This document shows, one piece after another, positions 26,213 to 34,426 of a stretch of 64,000 nt of DNA. The first letter of the stretch is position 1. Each line of letters opens with the position of its first letter. The position numbers and the translations under genes are program-made. The notes below the pieces were generated by a model, which saw nothing but the letters and a program-made list of their open reading frames with translations, had not been told where the DNA came from and made no database searches. This stretch comes from Roseburia faecis (GTDB lineage Bacteria; Bacillota; Clostridia; Lachnospirales; Lachnospiraceae): NCBI RefSeq assembly GCF_001406815.1, contig NZ_CVRR01000005.1, positions 1 through 64,000 of the forward strand. The letters run 5' to 3'.

Positions 26213-26321
26213 TTTTCTTCTCCTGTCTTTTTATGATGTTGCTGATTCCAGTTCCCCCTGCAAACAGCTTCCTTATAAATTCTAATGATAACATGCCACC
26301 AGGCAAAGCCTGATGACCTTC

Positions 26322-26383
26322 ACAGGCTTCAAGCCTGTTTTATTATAACACAAATTCGGGGGCTGTATCAAACAGTCCCCGAA
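26322..26383. terminator. Two hairpins between ispF and pta
   Basis: The first, ACAGGCTT/AAGCCTGT at 26322-26339, is followed by TTTATTAT on the plus strand. The second, TTCGGGGGCTGT/ACAGTCCCCGAA at 26355-26383, lies 24 bases after the pta stop and is the probable pta terminator. The rest of 26213-26406 holds no gene. Confidence 0.65.
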
Positions 26384-26406
26384 CGAAGTATCACATCAGT
26401 TTTCAA

Positions 26407-27390
26407 CTATGCAAGTGCTGCTGTAATGATTGCCATGGAATATACTTCTGATGCATTACATCCACGGGACAGATCATTGATTGGCGCATTCAGACCTAAC
26501 AAAATCGGACCGTAAGCTTCGAAATTACCAAGTCTCTGTGCAATCTTGTATCCGATATTTCCGGCATTGATATCCGGGAAAATAAAGGTATTTGCATGTC
26601 CGGCAACTGAAGAATCCGGGCACTTTGTTCTTGCAACTCTTGGTGATACTGCTGCATCAAACTGTAATTCTCCCTCGATTGGAAGATCCGGGTATTTCTC
26701 ACGTGCCTTATGTGCTGCATTGCGCATCTTATCTACATCCTCGCCCTTTCCGGAACCAAGTGTAGAGTAGCTTAAAAATGCAACCTTCGGATCTACACCG
26801 AAAATTCTTGCACAGGCAGCTGACTCACCGGCGATCTCTACGAGTTCATCCTCGGTCGGATGGATGTTGATCGCACAGTCAGACATTGCAAGAACCTCGT
26901 TCTCACCTGTCGCAGACGGACGAACCAGAATAAAGCAGGAAGATACGATGCTGTTGCCAGGTTTTGTCTTAATCAGCTGAAGTGCCGGACGAACGGTATC
27001 TGCCGTAGAGTATGTAGCTCCGCCAAGCAGTGCATCCGCAATGCCCATCTTTACAAGCATGGTGCCAAAGTAGTTTGCCTGGGAAAGAATGCCTCTTGCC
27101 TGCTCCGGTGTTACTCCCTTGCTCTTTCTTAATTCACAGAACAGATCTACCATCTCATCCATACGGTCAAATTTCTTTGGATCAACGATCTCTGCCCCAC
27201 GGATATTAAATCCGCTCTCCTCTGCTGCCTTTTCAATTTCATCCGGATCGCCTACAAGGATTGGATGTAAAAAGTTGCTTGCAAGAAGACGGGAAGATGC
27301 CTCAAGAATACGAGGATCGCTTCCTTCTGTGAATACAATTTTCTTTGGGCTTTTCTTTAATACTTCAATCAGTTGTCCAAAACCAAACAT
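26407..27390 (-). CDS. pta: Phosphate acetyltransferase
   Basis: Pta interconverts acetyl-CoA and acetyl phosphate in acetate metabolism. The 327-residue protein is of the short, single-domain type: it begins with LKKSPKKIVFTEGSDPRILE, has GGATYSTADTVRPALQLIKT in the middle, and ends with VARTKCPDSSVAGHANTFIF and NAPINDLSRGCNASEVY, the CoA-binding end. The usual partner ackA does not lie downstream within the window. It has its own promoter and terminator, so it is monocistronic. Confidence 0.95.
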   Translation of the reverse strand: MFGFGQLIEVLKKSPKKIVFTEGSDPRILEASSRLLASNFLHPILVGDPDEIEKAAEESGFNIRGAEIVDPKKFDRMDEMVDLFCELRKSKGVTPEQARGILSQANYFGTMLVKMGIADALLGGATYSTADTVRPALQLIKTKPGNSIVSSCFILVRPSATGENEVLAMSDCAINIHPTEDELVEIAGESAACARIFGVDPKVAFLSYSTLGSGKGEDVDKMRNAAHKAREKYPDLPIEGELQFDAAVSPRVARTKCPDSSVAGHANTFIFPDINAGNIGYKIAQRLGNFEAYGPILLGLNAPINDLSRGCNASEVYSMAIITAALA

Positions 27391-27437
27391 AATAAATCTC
27401 CTTTATCTATACTTAATTTTATTATTAGCTACCACTA

Positions 27438-27466
27438 ATTGTATACTCGTTATTCACGAAATTCAA
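27438..27466 (-). promoter_or_regulatory. Promoter of pta
   Basis: TTGAAT (plus 27461-27466) and TACAAT (plus 27438-27443) are 17 bases apart on the minus strand. The leader to the ATG at 27390 is about 40 bases and includes AAAGGAG. Confidence 0.65.
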
Positions 27467-27500
27467 TGCATTTACGTGTTCTAAAATGAGAACATTTTGC

Positions 27501-27539
27501 ACAAAAAGAGACCCCATGCTGATTCTCCATGGGGTCTCC
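27501..27539 (-). terminator. Terminator of metY
   Basis: GAGACCCCATG and CATGGGGTCTC pair and TTTTTG follows on the minus strand, 46 bases after the metY stop. Confidence 0.85.
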
Positions 27540-27584
27540 TGTAAAATGAAGGATTTATCACAAATGACGTTTTTACTGTATTTT

Positions 27585-28892
27585 CTACTGAATTGCCTTA
27601 AATGCCTCATCCAGATCCTCAATGATATCATCGATATTTTCTGTACCGATAGAAAGACGGATCGTGTTTGGCTTGATTCCCTGATCTAAAAGTTCTGCCT
27701 CATTGCACTCGGAATGTGTGGTGCTTGCCGGATGAATGGCCAGGGACTTCACATCTGCCACGTTTGCAAGCAGTGAGAACAGCTCAAGGTTATCGATGAA
27801 TTCCTGTGCTTTTTCTGCACCACCCTTGATCTCAAATGTAAAGATAGAACCTCCACCATTCGGGAAATACTTCTTGTAGAGTGCCTGCTGTTCCGGGTCT
27901 TTGGAAATGGATGGATGGTTTACTTTTTCTACCTGTGGCTGGTTCTCTAAGTATTTAACAACCTTTAATGCATTCTCCACATGACGCTCTACGCGAAGGG
28001 AAAGCGTCTCTAATCCCTGCAGGAAGATAAATGCGTGTACCGGAGAAATGGTAGCACCTGTGTCACGCAGTAAAATTGCACGAATATAAGTAGCAAATGC
28101 TGCCGGTGCGCAGTCCTTTGCAAAGCTTACCCCATGGTAAGATACGTTTGGCTCTACCAGCCATGGCCACTTGCTGCTCTGTGTCCAGTCAAATTTTCCG
28201 CTGTCGATGATCACACCACCAATGGTAGTTCCGTGTCCACCGATGAACTTTGTAGCAGAATGTAACACAATATCTGCGCCGTGCTCAATCGGGCGAACCA
28301 GATACGGAGTCGCGAATGTATTGTCAACAATCAGCGGAATTCCATGCTTGTGTGCAATTCCTGCGATCTTTTCAATATCAACTACTTCAGAGTTTGGATT
28401 TCCAAGTGTCTCTATCTCGATGGCTTTGGTGTTATCCTTAATTGCAGCTTCAATCTCTTCATAGTTGAACGGATCTACAAATGTTGCCTCAATGCCATAA
28501 TCCGGAAGCGTATGTGCCAGAAGATTGTAGGTACCACCGTAGATATTCTTTGCAGCTACAATGTGATCCCCTGCATGCGCAACAGCCTGAAATGCATAAG
28601 TTAATGCGGCTGCTCCCGAACCTACCGCAAGTGCCGCAACGCCGCCTTCAAGTGCTGCAATTCTCTGCTCGAAGATATCCTCTGTCGGATTGGTCAGACG
28701 TCCGTAAATATTTCCGGCATCCTTTAATCCGAAACGGTCAGCAGCATGCTGGCAGTTATGGAATACATAAGAAGAAGTCAGATAAATCGGAACGGCTCTT
28801 GCATCGGTAACTGGGTCTGCCTGCTCCTGTCCTACGTGTAACTGTAATGTTTCAAATTTTAAATTTCTGTCTGCGTAATGTTTTTTGCTCAT
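27585..28892 (-). CDS. metY: O-acetylhomoserine sulfhydrylase (MetY type)
   Basis: This PLP enzyme makes homocysteine from O-acetylhomoserine and sulfide. The 435 residues fit the long OAH-sulfhydrylase group of the Cys/Met metabolism PLP family: it begins [20 protein letters not shown], has the PLP-phosphate contact region [10 protein letters not shown], and the PLP lysine in [18 protein letters not shown]. The ending [19 protein letters not shown] is typical. The product feeds MetH, encoded at 31022-33463. It is monocistronic, with a LysR-type operator upstream rather than a SAM riboswitch. Confidence 0.92.
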   Translation of the reverse strand: MSKKHYADRNLKFETLQLHVGQEQADPVTDARAVPIYLTSSYVFHNCQHAADRFGLKDAGNIYGRLTNPTEDIFEQRIAALEGGVAALAVGSGAAALTYAFQAVAHAGDHIVAAKNIYGGTYNLLAHTLPDYGIEATFVDPFNYEEIEAAIKDNTKAIEIETLGNPNSEVVDIEKIAGIAHKHGIPLIVDNTFATPYLVRPIEHGADIVLHSATKFIGGHGTTIGGVIIDSGKFDWTQSSKWPWLVEPNVSYHGVSFAKDCAPAAFATYIRAILLRDTGATISPVHAFIFLQGLETLSLRVERHVENALKVVKYLENQPQVEKVNHPSISKDPEQQALYKKYFPNGGGSIFTFEIKGGAEKAQEFIDNLELFSLLANVADVKSLAIHPASTTHSECNEAELLDQGIKPNTIRLSIGTENIDDIIEDLDEAFKAIQ

Positions 28893-28976
28893 TTTAATAC
28901 TCTCCTTTTTCTGCTATTTTTGGAATCACATTTACCTGATCCGGTAAAGTGTGGGGTTTTCGTTTGAACTGGTTAT

Positions 28977-29044
28977 ATCATACCACAGAGGTAGGAAAAG
29001 TGTTAGTCTTTTATTTTTATAGCTGGTTATAAGTTTTGCTTATA
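28977..29044 (-). promoter_or_regulatory. metY promoter with a LysR-type operator near -66
   Basis: The -10 TATGAT (plus 28977-28982) has no good -35 (TAACAC), as expected of an activated promoter. A perfect inverted repeat TATAAG-N5-CTTATA occupies 29028-29044, centred about 66 bases upstream of the likely transcription start. This is where LysR-type activators bind, and the shape resembles the MET-box of streptococcal MtaR/MetR (TATAGTT..AACTATA). The regulator itself is not in the window. Confidence 0.6.
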
Positions 29045-29077
29045 GCCGATTCTACTACAGTACTTTTTGTCATTTTA

Positions 29078-30133
29078 TCAAAAATTCAGAAGCTGGAGAA
29101 TGCGCTCACTCCCCTGTTCATCCCGGTTATCAATAACAAAATCGCAGATCTCCCGATTCCGTTTCTCCGCATCCAGTGACAACAGGCGAAGTGTTTTCTC
29201 CTCGACAGAGAAATCCGACTGCACAATATCCGCAATCATGTCTTCTTTATCTTTTGCCACATAGATAATTGCGGTCGGAAAATGCCGCTTCATGGCAATT
29301 GCGCCACACATATCCAGGGACATGACGGCATACTTGCCATCGTCAAGCACCGCCTGGATATCTTCCTTTTTTGTTCCGTAATGCACCCCGGCGTACATGG
29401 TGCGTTCAAAGAAATCCTGCTGTGCAAACTGTTCTTTTGTCAGATAATGATGCTTGCTGCTTTTCTTGGTGCAGTAGGTTTTCGGATTGACAAAGCGATC
29501 CTCCTGACATAATTTTTTGGTCAATGCGTCTTTTCCGGAACCGGACGGTCCTACCAGTGCCAGAACCGATGGATTTTTTATTTCCATCGTGCGCGTCTGC
29601 GAGGCATGGATGATCTGCCTGACCAGAGAAACAAATTCACTCATCTGATTCACGGACAGGAGTCCTGTCATCTTCCAGTTCCACGGCTTACGCATCAGCA
29701 CCGGATACGTGGCCGGTGTCTCAAGCACATTATGAATGGCATCATCCAGGATGATATCAAACTGCACCAGATTCTTGGCATTGCCCAGAATAATATTCTC
29801 CGGCGGGAATTCCGGAAATGCTGTAAGAATCTGTTTTGCACGGATTCCCATAAATGCCGGTGCTACCGCAGTGATAAAATAAACATCCGCAATTTCCATC
29901 AGACGGTACACAGCTTTTTTGTTTTTCTCCGGAACCTGCTGGCGTGCATAGAGTTCTTCGTCCTCGTAAAATTCCCTGATAATACCTGTACGTCCACGGT
30001 TTTCCCAGGTATCAATCTCCTCAAGCCGAAGCGGCGGATCGATATGATATTTTTCATTTGCCATGGCAATTGCGATACTGTTAAACGGTGCTGTTACATC
30101 ATCCCAGTCCAGTCCGATCTTCGGTCTTAACAT
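29078..30133 (-). CDS. Fusion of a 5'(3')-deoxyribonucleotidase-like HAD domain and a guanylate-kinase-like domain
   Basis: Residues 1 to about 180 look like a HAD phosphatase of the NT5C deoxyribonucleotidase group: GLDWDDVTAPFN keeps the two catalytic Asp of DxD, and FDIILDDAIHNV keeps the late acidic pair. Residues about 190-351 form a P-loop kinase domain: LALVGPSGSGKDALTKKL, then TKKSSKHHYLTKEQF and a GVHYGTKKEDIQAVL stretch that parallel guanylate kinase motifs. Opposing activities on nucleotides in one chain are unusual. The HAD phosphorylation motif lacks the usual residue after the second Asp. It follows an FKBP gene by 38 bases, which is probably the same transcript. Substrates are inferred from fold only. 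Confidence 0.75.
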   Translation of the reverse strand: MLRPKIGLDWDDVTAPFNSIAIAMANEKYHIDPPLRLEEIDTWENRGRTGIIREFYEDEELYARQQVPEKNKKAVYRLMEIADVYFITAVAPAFMGIRAKQILTAFPEFPPENIILGNAKNLVQFDIILDDAIHNVLETPATYPVLMRKPWNWKMTGLLSVNQMSEFVSLVRQIIHASQTRTMEIKNPSVLALVGPSGSGKDALTKKLCQEDRFVNPKTYCTKKSSKHHYLTKEQFAQQDFFERTMYAGVHYGTKKEDIQAVLDDGKYAVMSLDMCGAIAMKRHFPTAIIYVAKDKEDMIADIVQSDFSVEEKTLRLLSLDAEKRNREICDFVIDNRDEQGSERILQLLNF

Positions 30134-30171
30134 CCACCCGTGCCCCCTTCTTTGTTTCTAAATCTGCCGAT

Positions 30172-30630
30172 TTACTCCTCGACAGAAACCAGTTCAATGG
30201 TAAAATTCAGCTCTTTTCCTGCCATCTCGTGGTTTGCATCAAATGTGATGGTAGTATCATCCTTTGATACTACTTTTACCGGGAATGGCTGTCCGGCTGC
30301 ATTCTGCAGATAAACCTGCTGTCCGGCTTCGAGTTCTTCAGCTCCCGGAAGCTGTGCCAGTTCCACTGTAAAAATGGCGTCCGGATCTGGCTGTCCGTAT
30401 GCTTCCTCCGGCATCAGGTGAACCTCTGTCGTCTGTCCGACCTCCATGCTGGCAACTGCTGCATCAAATCCTTTGATCATCATCCCTGCACCGCATACAA
30501 ATTCCAATGGCTCTCCTCTGTCATAAGAGGAATCAAACTGTGTTCCATCGTTAAATGTGCCGCGATAATGTGTTCTGCATTTCTTTCCAACATTCTTTCC
30601 TTCAATGGTAGTGCTTTTTATATTTTCCAT
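30172..30630 (-). CDS. FKBP-type peptidyl-prolyl isomerase (SlyD-like)
   Basis: The 152-residue protein has the FKBP core split by an insert-in-flap domain: GKKCRTHYRGTFNDGTQFD and GEPLEFVCGAGMMIKGFDAA belong to the FKBP part, and EAYGQPDPDAIFTVELAQLP through AGQQVYLQNA to the chaperone flap. It ends with NHEMAGKELNFTIELV as in SlyD, but has no His/Cys-rich metal tail. It acts in the cytoplasm as a folding helper. ATG 30630 follows AGGAGA; an in-frame extension to 30690 runs through a tRNA terminator and is rejected. Confidence 0.92.
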   Translation of the reverse strand: MENIKSTTIEGKNVGKKCRTHYRGTFNDGTQFDSSYDRGEPLEFVCGAGMMIKGFDAAVASMEVGQTTEVHLMPEEAYGQPDPDAIFTVELAQLPGAEELEAGQQVYLQNAAGQPFPVKVVSKDDTTITFDANHEMAGKELNFTIELVSVEE

Positions 30631-30663
30631 ATCAATTCTCCTGTTCAGGTTTTTATAATATAA

Positions 30664-30692
30664 CAAAAAGCTTGTGATCCATGACCACAAGC
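30664..30692 (-). terminator. Terminator of the tRNA-Val/tRNA-Met transcript
   Basis: GCTTGTG (30670-30676) pairs with CACAAGC (30686-30692), and TTTTTG follows on the minus strand. Confidence 0.8.
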
Positions 30693-30700
30693 CTGTATAG

Positions 30701-30774
30701 TAGCGAGGGAGAGACTCGAACTCTCAACCTCCCGGGTATGAACCGGACGCTCTAGCCAGTTGAGCCACCTCGCC
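30701..30774 (-). tRNA. tRNA-Met (anticodon CAT)
   Basis: The 74-base gene has acceptor arms GGCGAGG and CCTCGCT (first pair G-T), D-arm GGCTCAACTGGCTAGAGC, anticodon loop TTCATAC and T-arm GAGTTCGAGTCTC. The discriminator is A and CCA is not encoded. The sequence fits elongator tRNA-Met; tRNA-Ile2 with lysidine would share the anticodon and cannot be wholly excluded. Confidence 0.9.
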
Positions 30775-30804
30775 ATATTTAGTTCCATCAGTTTTTCTGA
30801 TGAA

Positions 30805-30877
30805 TGGGACCTACAGGGCTCGAACCTGTGACCCTCTGCTTGTAAGGCAGATGCTCTCCCAGCTGAGCTAAGATCCC
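30805..30877 (-). tRNA. tRNA-Val (anticodon TAC)
   Basis: The 73-base gene has acceptor arms GGGATCT and AGGTCCC, D-arm AGCTCAGCTGGGAGAGC, anticodon loop CTTACAA between TCTGC and GCAGA, and T-arm CAGGTTCGAGCCCTG. The discriminator is A and CCA is not encoded. It is co-transcribed with tRNA-Met 30 bases downstream. Confidence 0.95.
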
Positions 30878-30912
30878 ATTTCGTGTTGGCCGCTCTCGCA
30901 ACCGACTTCGTT

Positions 30913-30941
30913 AGTATATCGTACGAGAACAGATATGTCAA
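30913..30941 (-). promoter_or_regulatory. Promoter of the tRNA-Val/tRNA-Met operon
   Basis: TTGACA (plus 30936-30941) and TATACT (plus 30913-30918) are 17 bases apart on the minus strand, with a T/A-rich stretch just upstream of the -35. Confidence 0.8.
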
Positions 30942-31021
30942 CACTTTTTTTGAATTTTTGTATTTTTGTATTTGTTGTAACTATTCCAAACAAATTTCCA
31001 TGCAGGATTGTCCCACACATG

Positions 31022-33463
31022 CTATGCAAGCAGCCGCTCTACCAGGCGCACACACTCCGCGGCATCCTTTGAATACCCATCGGCTCCGATCTCATCTGCA
31101 AAACTCTGTGTGATGCAGGCTCCTCCAATGATCACCTTGCTCTTGCAGCCTTTCTCCTTACAAAGCTCCACAACATCCTGCATACGCATCATCGTGGTAG
31201 TCATCAGCGCGGACAGCCCGATAATCGCAGCATTTTCACGAATCGCGGTATCCACGATATCTTCACACGGCACATCTTTTCCCATATCAATCACGTTGTA
31301 GCCATAATTTTTCAGCATCAGTACGACAAGATTTTTTCCGATATCATGGATATCCCCCTCTACCGTTGCAATGACAAGCGTCGGCATCTCCTGTCCATCG
31401 TTCTTCTTCTCCAGCATCGGCTCGAGATAATCAATGGCAAGTTTCATGGTATTTGCACTGGCAATCAGCTGCGGCAGGAAATATTTTTTCTGTTCAAAAA
31501 ATTCCCCGACTTTATTGATGGCTGCAATCAGCTGGTCATTGATGATCTCCTCCGGCTTTGCGCCGTCTGCAATTGCCTTTTTCACTTCATCTATAATGCT
31601 TCCTTTATTTCCTTTTAAAACCGCTGTCGTAACAGGATCTGCTTTTTCTTCCACAGATGCCGTGCCACCCGCAGCACCTTCTTTTTTCACAACAACCGTC
31701 TCATATTTTGCCTTTTCCTCTGCCAGTTTATTCATACGCTCGATGTAGCGGATGTCACTGTCCGGACGGTGCAGCAGCATGTCCGAAGCAAATGCGGCAT
31801 TCATCAAAAGTTCCTGCGACGGATTGGCAATCGCCATGGTAAGCCCCCGGCAGATGGCCATGGTAAGAAATGCCGTATTGACAAAACTCCGCTCCGGCAG
31901 GCCAAACGAAATATTCGACAGACCACAGATCGTCGGAAGCTTCCTGATATCCTTACAATAAGAGATGGTATCATAACATTCTTTCGCAGCCTCTGGATTG
32001 GCTCCGATTGTGGCAACCAGCCCATCCACGACAATATCCTCGTGTGCCATTCCCAGCTCCATGGCACGGTCATATACGGTATCGATAATCTCATGCTTTT
32101 CTTTGGCATCCTTTGGCAGTCCCTCATCGGAAAGCGGAAGCAGGACAAACATAGCCCCGTACTTTTTTGCCAGCGGAAGCATATGCTCGATTTTTTCTGT
32201 CTCAAGGGAAACGGAGTTGATCAGTGCTCTTCCCGGATAGACACGCAGTGCCTCTTCCATAACATCAATATGGCTGGTATCGAGGCAAAGCGGACAATCT
32301 ACCGTCGCCGCAACTTCATAGATCACCTGCTTCATCATTTCTTTTTCGTCAATGCCGTTCATTCCCATATTGATGTCAAGGATGGCTGCCCCGTTTTCCT
32401 CCTGCGCCATTGCCATCTCACGCACAAGATCCAGTTTTCCTTCGCGCAGCTGGGCCTGCAGTTTTTTCTTTCCGGTCGGATTGATCCGTTCCCCGACCAC
32501 CAGGAAATTGCCATCCAGACCAACTTCTACATTTTTGCGCTCAGACGCAAGAATCCTGCGATGCGATGCAAGCGGCCTGTGAAGTTCCATCCCCCGCGTT
32601 GCATCCGAAAGTGCCTTGATATGCTTTTCCGTTGTACCGCAGCATCCACCTACAATGGCTGCTCCCGCTTTTACCAGTGCCACACCTGCCCCGGCAAATT
32701 CTTCCGGTGTCATGCGGTACACCGTTTTCTTTCCCTCGAGTTCCGGGAGTCCGGCGTTTGGCTTTGCGATGAGCGGAATCGTAGCATATTCTGCCATCTT
32801 TTCCACCAGAGGTACCATCTCCATCGGACCGGTAGAACAGTTTACACCGATCGCATCCACACCCAGAGACTGCAGTACGACCACAGCCGTCTCCGGAGGT
32901 GTTCCAAATAATGTCCGTCCGTCTTCGTTGTAGGTAAGTGTCACCATGATTGGAAGATCACAGACTTCCCGGATCGCAATCACTGCCGCACGACATTCCT
33001 GCAGACTCATCATGGTTTCTACCACAAACAGGTCCACCCCTGCTTTTGCCAGCACCGATGCCTGCTCCTTGTATACGTCCACCAGTTCTTCAAACAACAG
33101 CTCTCCCATCGGAAACAGCTGCTGGCCGGTCATCGTCATGTCACCTGCAACCAGTGCCTGATCGCCCACCGCCTGCCGGGAAAGTGCTACCAGCTGCGTG
33201 TTGATTTCTTCCAGCCTCTCCTGCAGACCATATTCTTCCAGTTTGATCCGGTTTCCGGTAAACGTGGAGGCATATACGATATGGCTGCCGGCTTCTACAT
33301 ACCGCCTCTGCAGATCGAGCAGTACCTGCGGATTTTCCAGCACCCAGCTTTCCGGACACACTCCAATCGGCATACCTGCCTCCATCAGATTCGTTCCCGT
33401 TGCACCATCTAAAATAACCGGACCATGTTCCCTGATAAATCCGGCAAATTCTGTCTTTGTCAT
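31022..33463 (-). CDS. metH: Cobalamin-dependent methionine synthase, short form
   Basis: MetH transfers a methyl group from methyltetrahydrofolate to homocysteine. The 813-residue protein has the homocysteine domain (about 1-300; zinc ligands in VNCSTGP and GGCCGT), the pterin-binding domain (about 320-580; VGERINPTGKKKL) and the B12 modules (about 620-813; cap helix bundle and DIHDIGKNL with the cobalt-ligand His). The C-terminal reactivation (AdoMet-binding) domain of E. coli MetH is missing, as in many anaerobes where a separate protein does that job. It is monocistronic, and the divergent spacer to the HAD gene is too short for a B12 or SAM riboswitch. Confidence 0.93.
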   Translation of the reverse strand: MTKTEFAGFIREHGPVILDGATGTNLMEAGMPIGVCPESWVLENPQVLLDLQRRYVEAGSHIVYASTFTGNRIKLEEYGLQERLEEINTQLVALSRQAVGDQALVAGDMTMTGQQLFPMGELLFEELVDVYKEQASVLAKAGVDLFVVETMMSLQECRAAVIAIREVCDLPIMVTLTYNEDGRTLFGTPPETAVVVLQSLGVDAIGVNCSTGPMEMVPLVEKMAEYATIPLIAKPNAGLPELEGKKTVYRMTPEEFAGAGVALVKAGAAIVGGCCGTTEKHIKALSDATRGMELHRPLASHRRILASERKNVEVGLDGNFLVVGERINPTGKKKLQAQLREGKLDLVREMAMAQEENGAAILDINMGMNGIDEKEMMKQVIYEVAATVDCPLCLDTSHIDVMEEALRVYPGRALINSVSLETEKIEHMLPLAKKYGAMFVLLPLSDEGLPKDAKEKHEIIDTVYDRAMELGMAHEDIVVDGLVATIGANPEAAKECYDTISYCKDIRKLPTICGLSNISFGLPERSFVNTAFLTMAICRGLTMAIANPSQELLMNAAFASDMLLHRPDSDIRYIERMNKLAEEKAKYETVVVKKEGAAGGTASVEEKADPVTTAVLKGNKGSIIDEVKKAIADGAKPEEIINDQLIAAINKVGEFFEQKKYFLPQLIASANTMKLAIDYLEPMLEKKNDGQEMPTLVIATVEGDIHDIGKNLVVLMLKNYGYNVIDMGKDVPCEDIVDTAIRENAAIIGLSALMTTTMMRMQDVVELCKEKGCKSKVIIGGACITQSFADEIGADGYSKDAAECVRLVERLLA

Positions 33464-33584
33464 TTTGCATTCCTCACTTGCAGTTTCGTTTCGTTCTATT
33501 TATAATAATACCGCAGATTATTTCTACGTCATGCGTAACAATATCATACCTTATCACAGAAAAAAAAGAAAGTGAGAATCTATC

Positions 33585-34424
33585 ATGAAAGACATAAAAT
33601 TAGTTGCACTGGATCTCGACGGTACGCTGTTTGACAACAGCAGCCGCATCAGCAAACGCAATCTTACGGCAATCCGCAGCATTACAGACAAAGGCATCCA
33701 TGTCGTAATCTCCACCGGCCGCCCATTTGAGGGAATCCCGTTTGACCAGATCAAAGGCACCGGAATCAACTATGCCATCACCGCAAACGGCAGCGGAATC
33801 TATGAGATTTCCACCGGAAAATGCCTGTATGAAAATGCCATGGATGAAGAGCTGGTCACCCCGATTTTAAACTTCCTTCTCACACGTGATATCCATATGG
33901 ATGCATTTATCGGCGGAAAAGGCTACACCCCGGTCCAGTGCGTAGAAACAGCACAAAAACTGACCGTGCCTTCTTCGATCAAAAACTATATTATCACCAC
34001 ACGCACACGGCTGGACAATATCCTGCAGTTTATCCATGAAAATCAGTTAAAGGTCCAGAAAATGACTCTGAATTTCTATCCAGCAGCCGATGGAACACTC
34101 ATTGACCGCGAAACCGTCCGCAAATTTCTCGTGTCCAATCCGTCAATTACTACCGTCTGCGGCGGATACAACAACCTGGAATTCACGCGTGCAGATGCAA
34201 ACAAGGGCGTTGGCTTACGAAAACTTGCCGAAATTCTCGGTGTCAATCCGGATGCCACCATGGCAATCGGTGACACCGAAAATGATCTTGCCATCATTGA
34301 GGCTGCCGGTATCGGTGTGGCAATGGGAAATGCCACTGATGCCGTCAAAGCCCGGGCAGATTACGTCACCACAACGAATACCAAGGACGGGGTGGCAGCG
34401 GCCATCGAACATTTTATCCTGTAA
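33585..34424 (+). CDS. Cof-type HAD-IIB family hydrolase
   Basis: The 279-residue cytoplasmic phosphatase has HAD motif I ALDLDGTLFDN, motif II VVISTGRP, and motif III/IV GDTENDLAII with ADANKGVGLRKLAE before it. The C2B cap domain lies between. Family members hydrolyse sugar phosphates and flavin or other phosphate esters; the substrate cannot be read from sequence. The stop codon lies 2 bases from the stop of the convergent cysteine desulfurase gene. Confidence 0.9.
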   Translation: MKDIKLVALDLDGTLFDNSSRISKRNLTAIRSITDKGIHVVISTGRPFEGIPFDQIKGTGINYAITANGSGIYEISTGKCLYENAMDEELVTPILNFLLTRDIHMDAFIGGKGYTPVQCVETAQKLTVPSSIKNYIITTRTRLDNILQFIHENQLKVQKMTLNFYPAADGTLIDRETVRKFLVSNPSITTVCGGYNNLEFTRADANKGVGLRKLAEILGVNPDATMAIGDTENDLAIIEAAGIGVAMGNATDAVKARADYVTTTNTKDGVAAAIEHFIL

Positions 34425-34426
34425 TT

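Noticed and set aside
28893-29077. SAM riboswitch before metY
   Set aside because: No S-box core is present; the short leader and the LysR-type palindrome explain the region better.
31769-32911. 380-codon plus-strand frame opposite metH
   Set aside because: It lies entirely inside metH, lacks a ribosome binding site and reads as low-quality Cys/His/Arg-rich protein.
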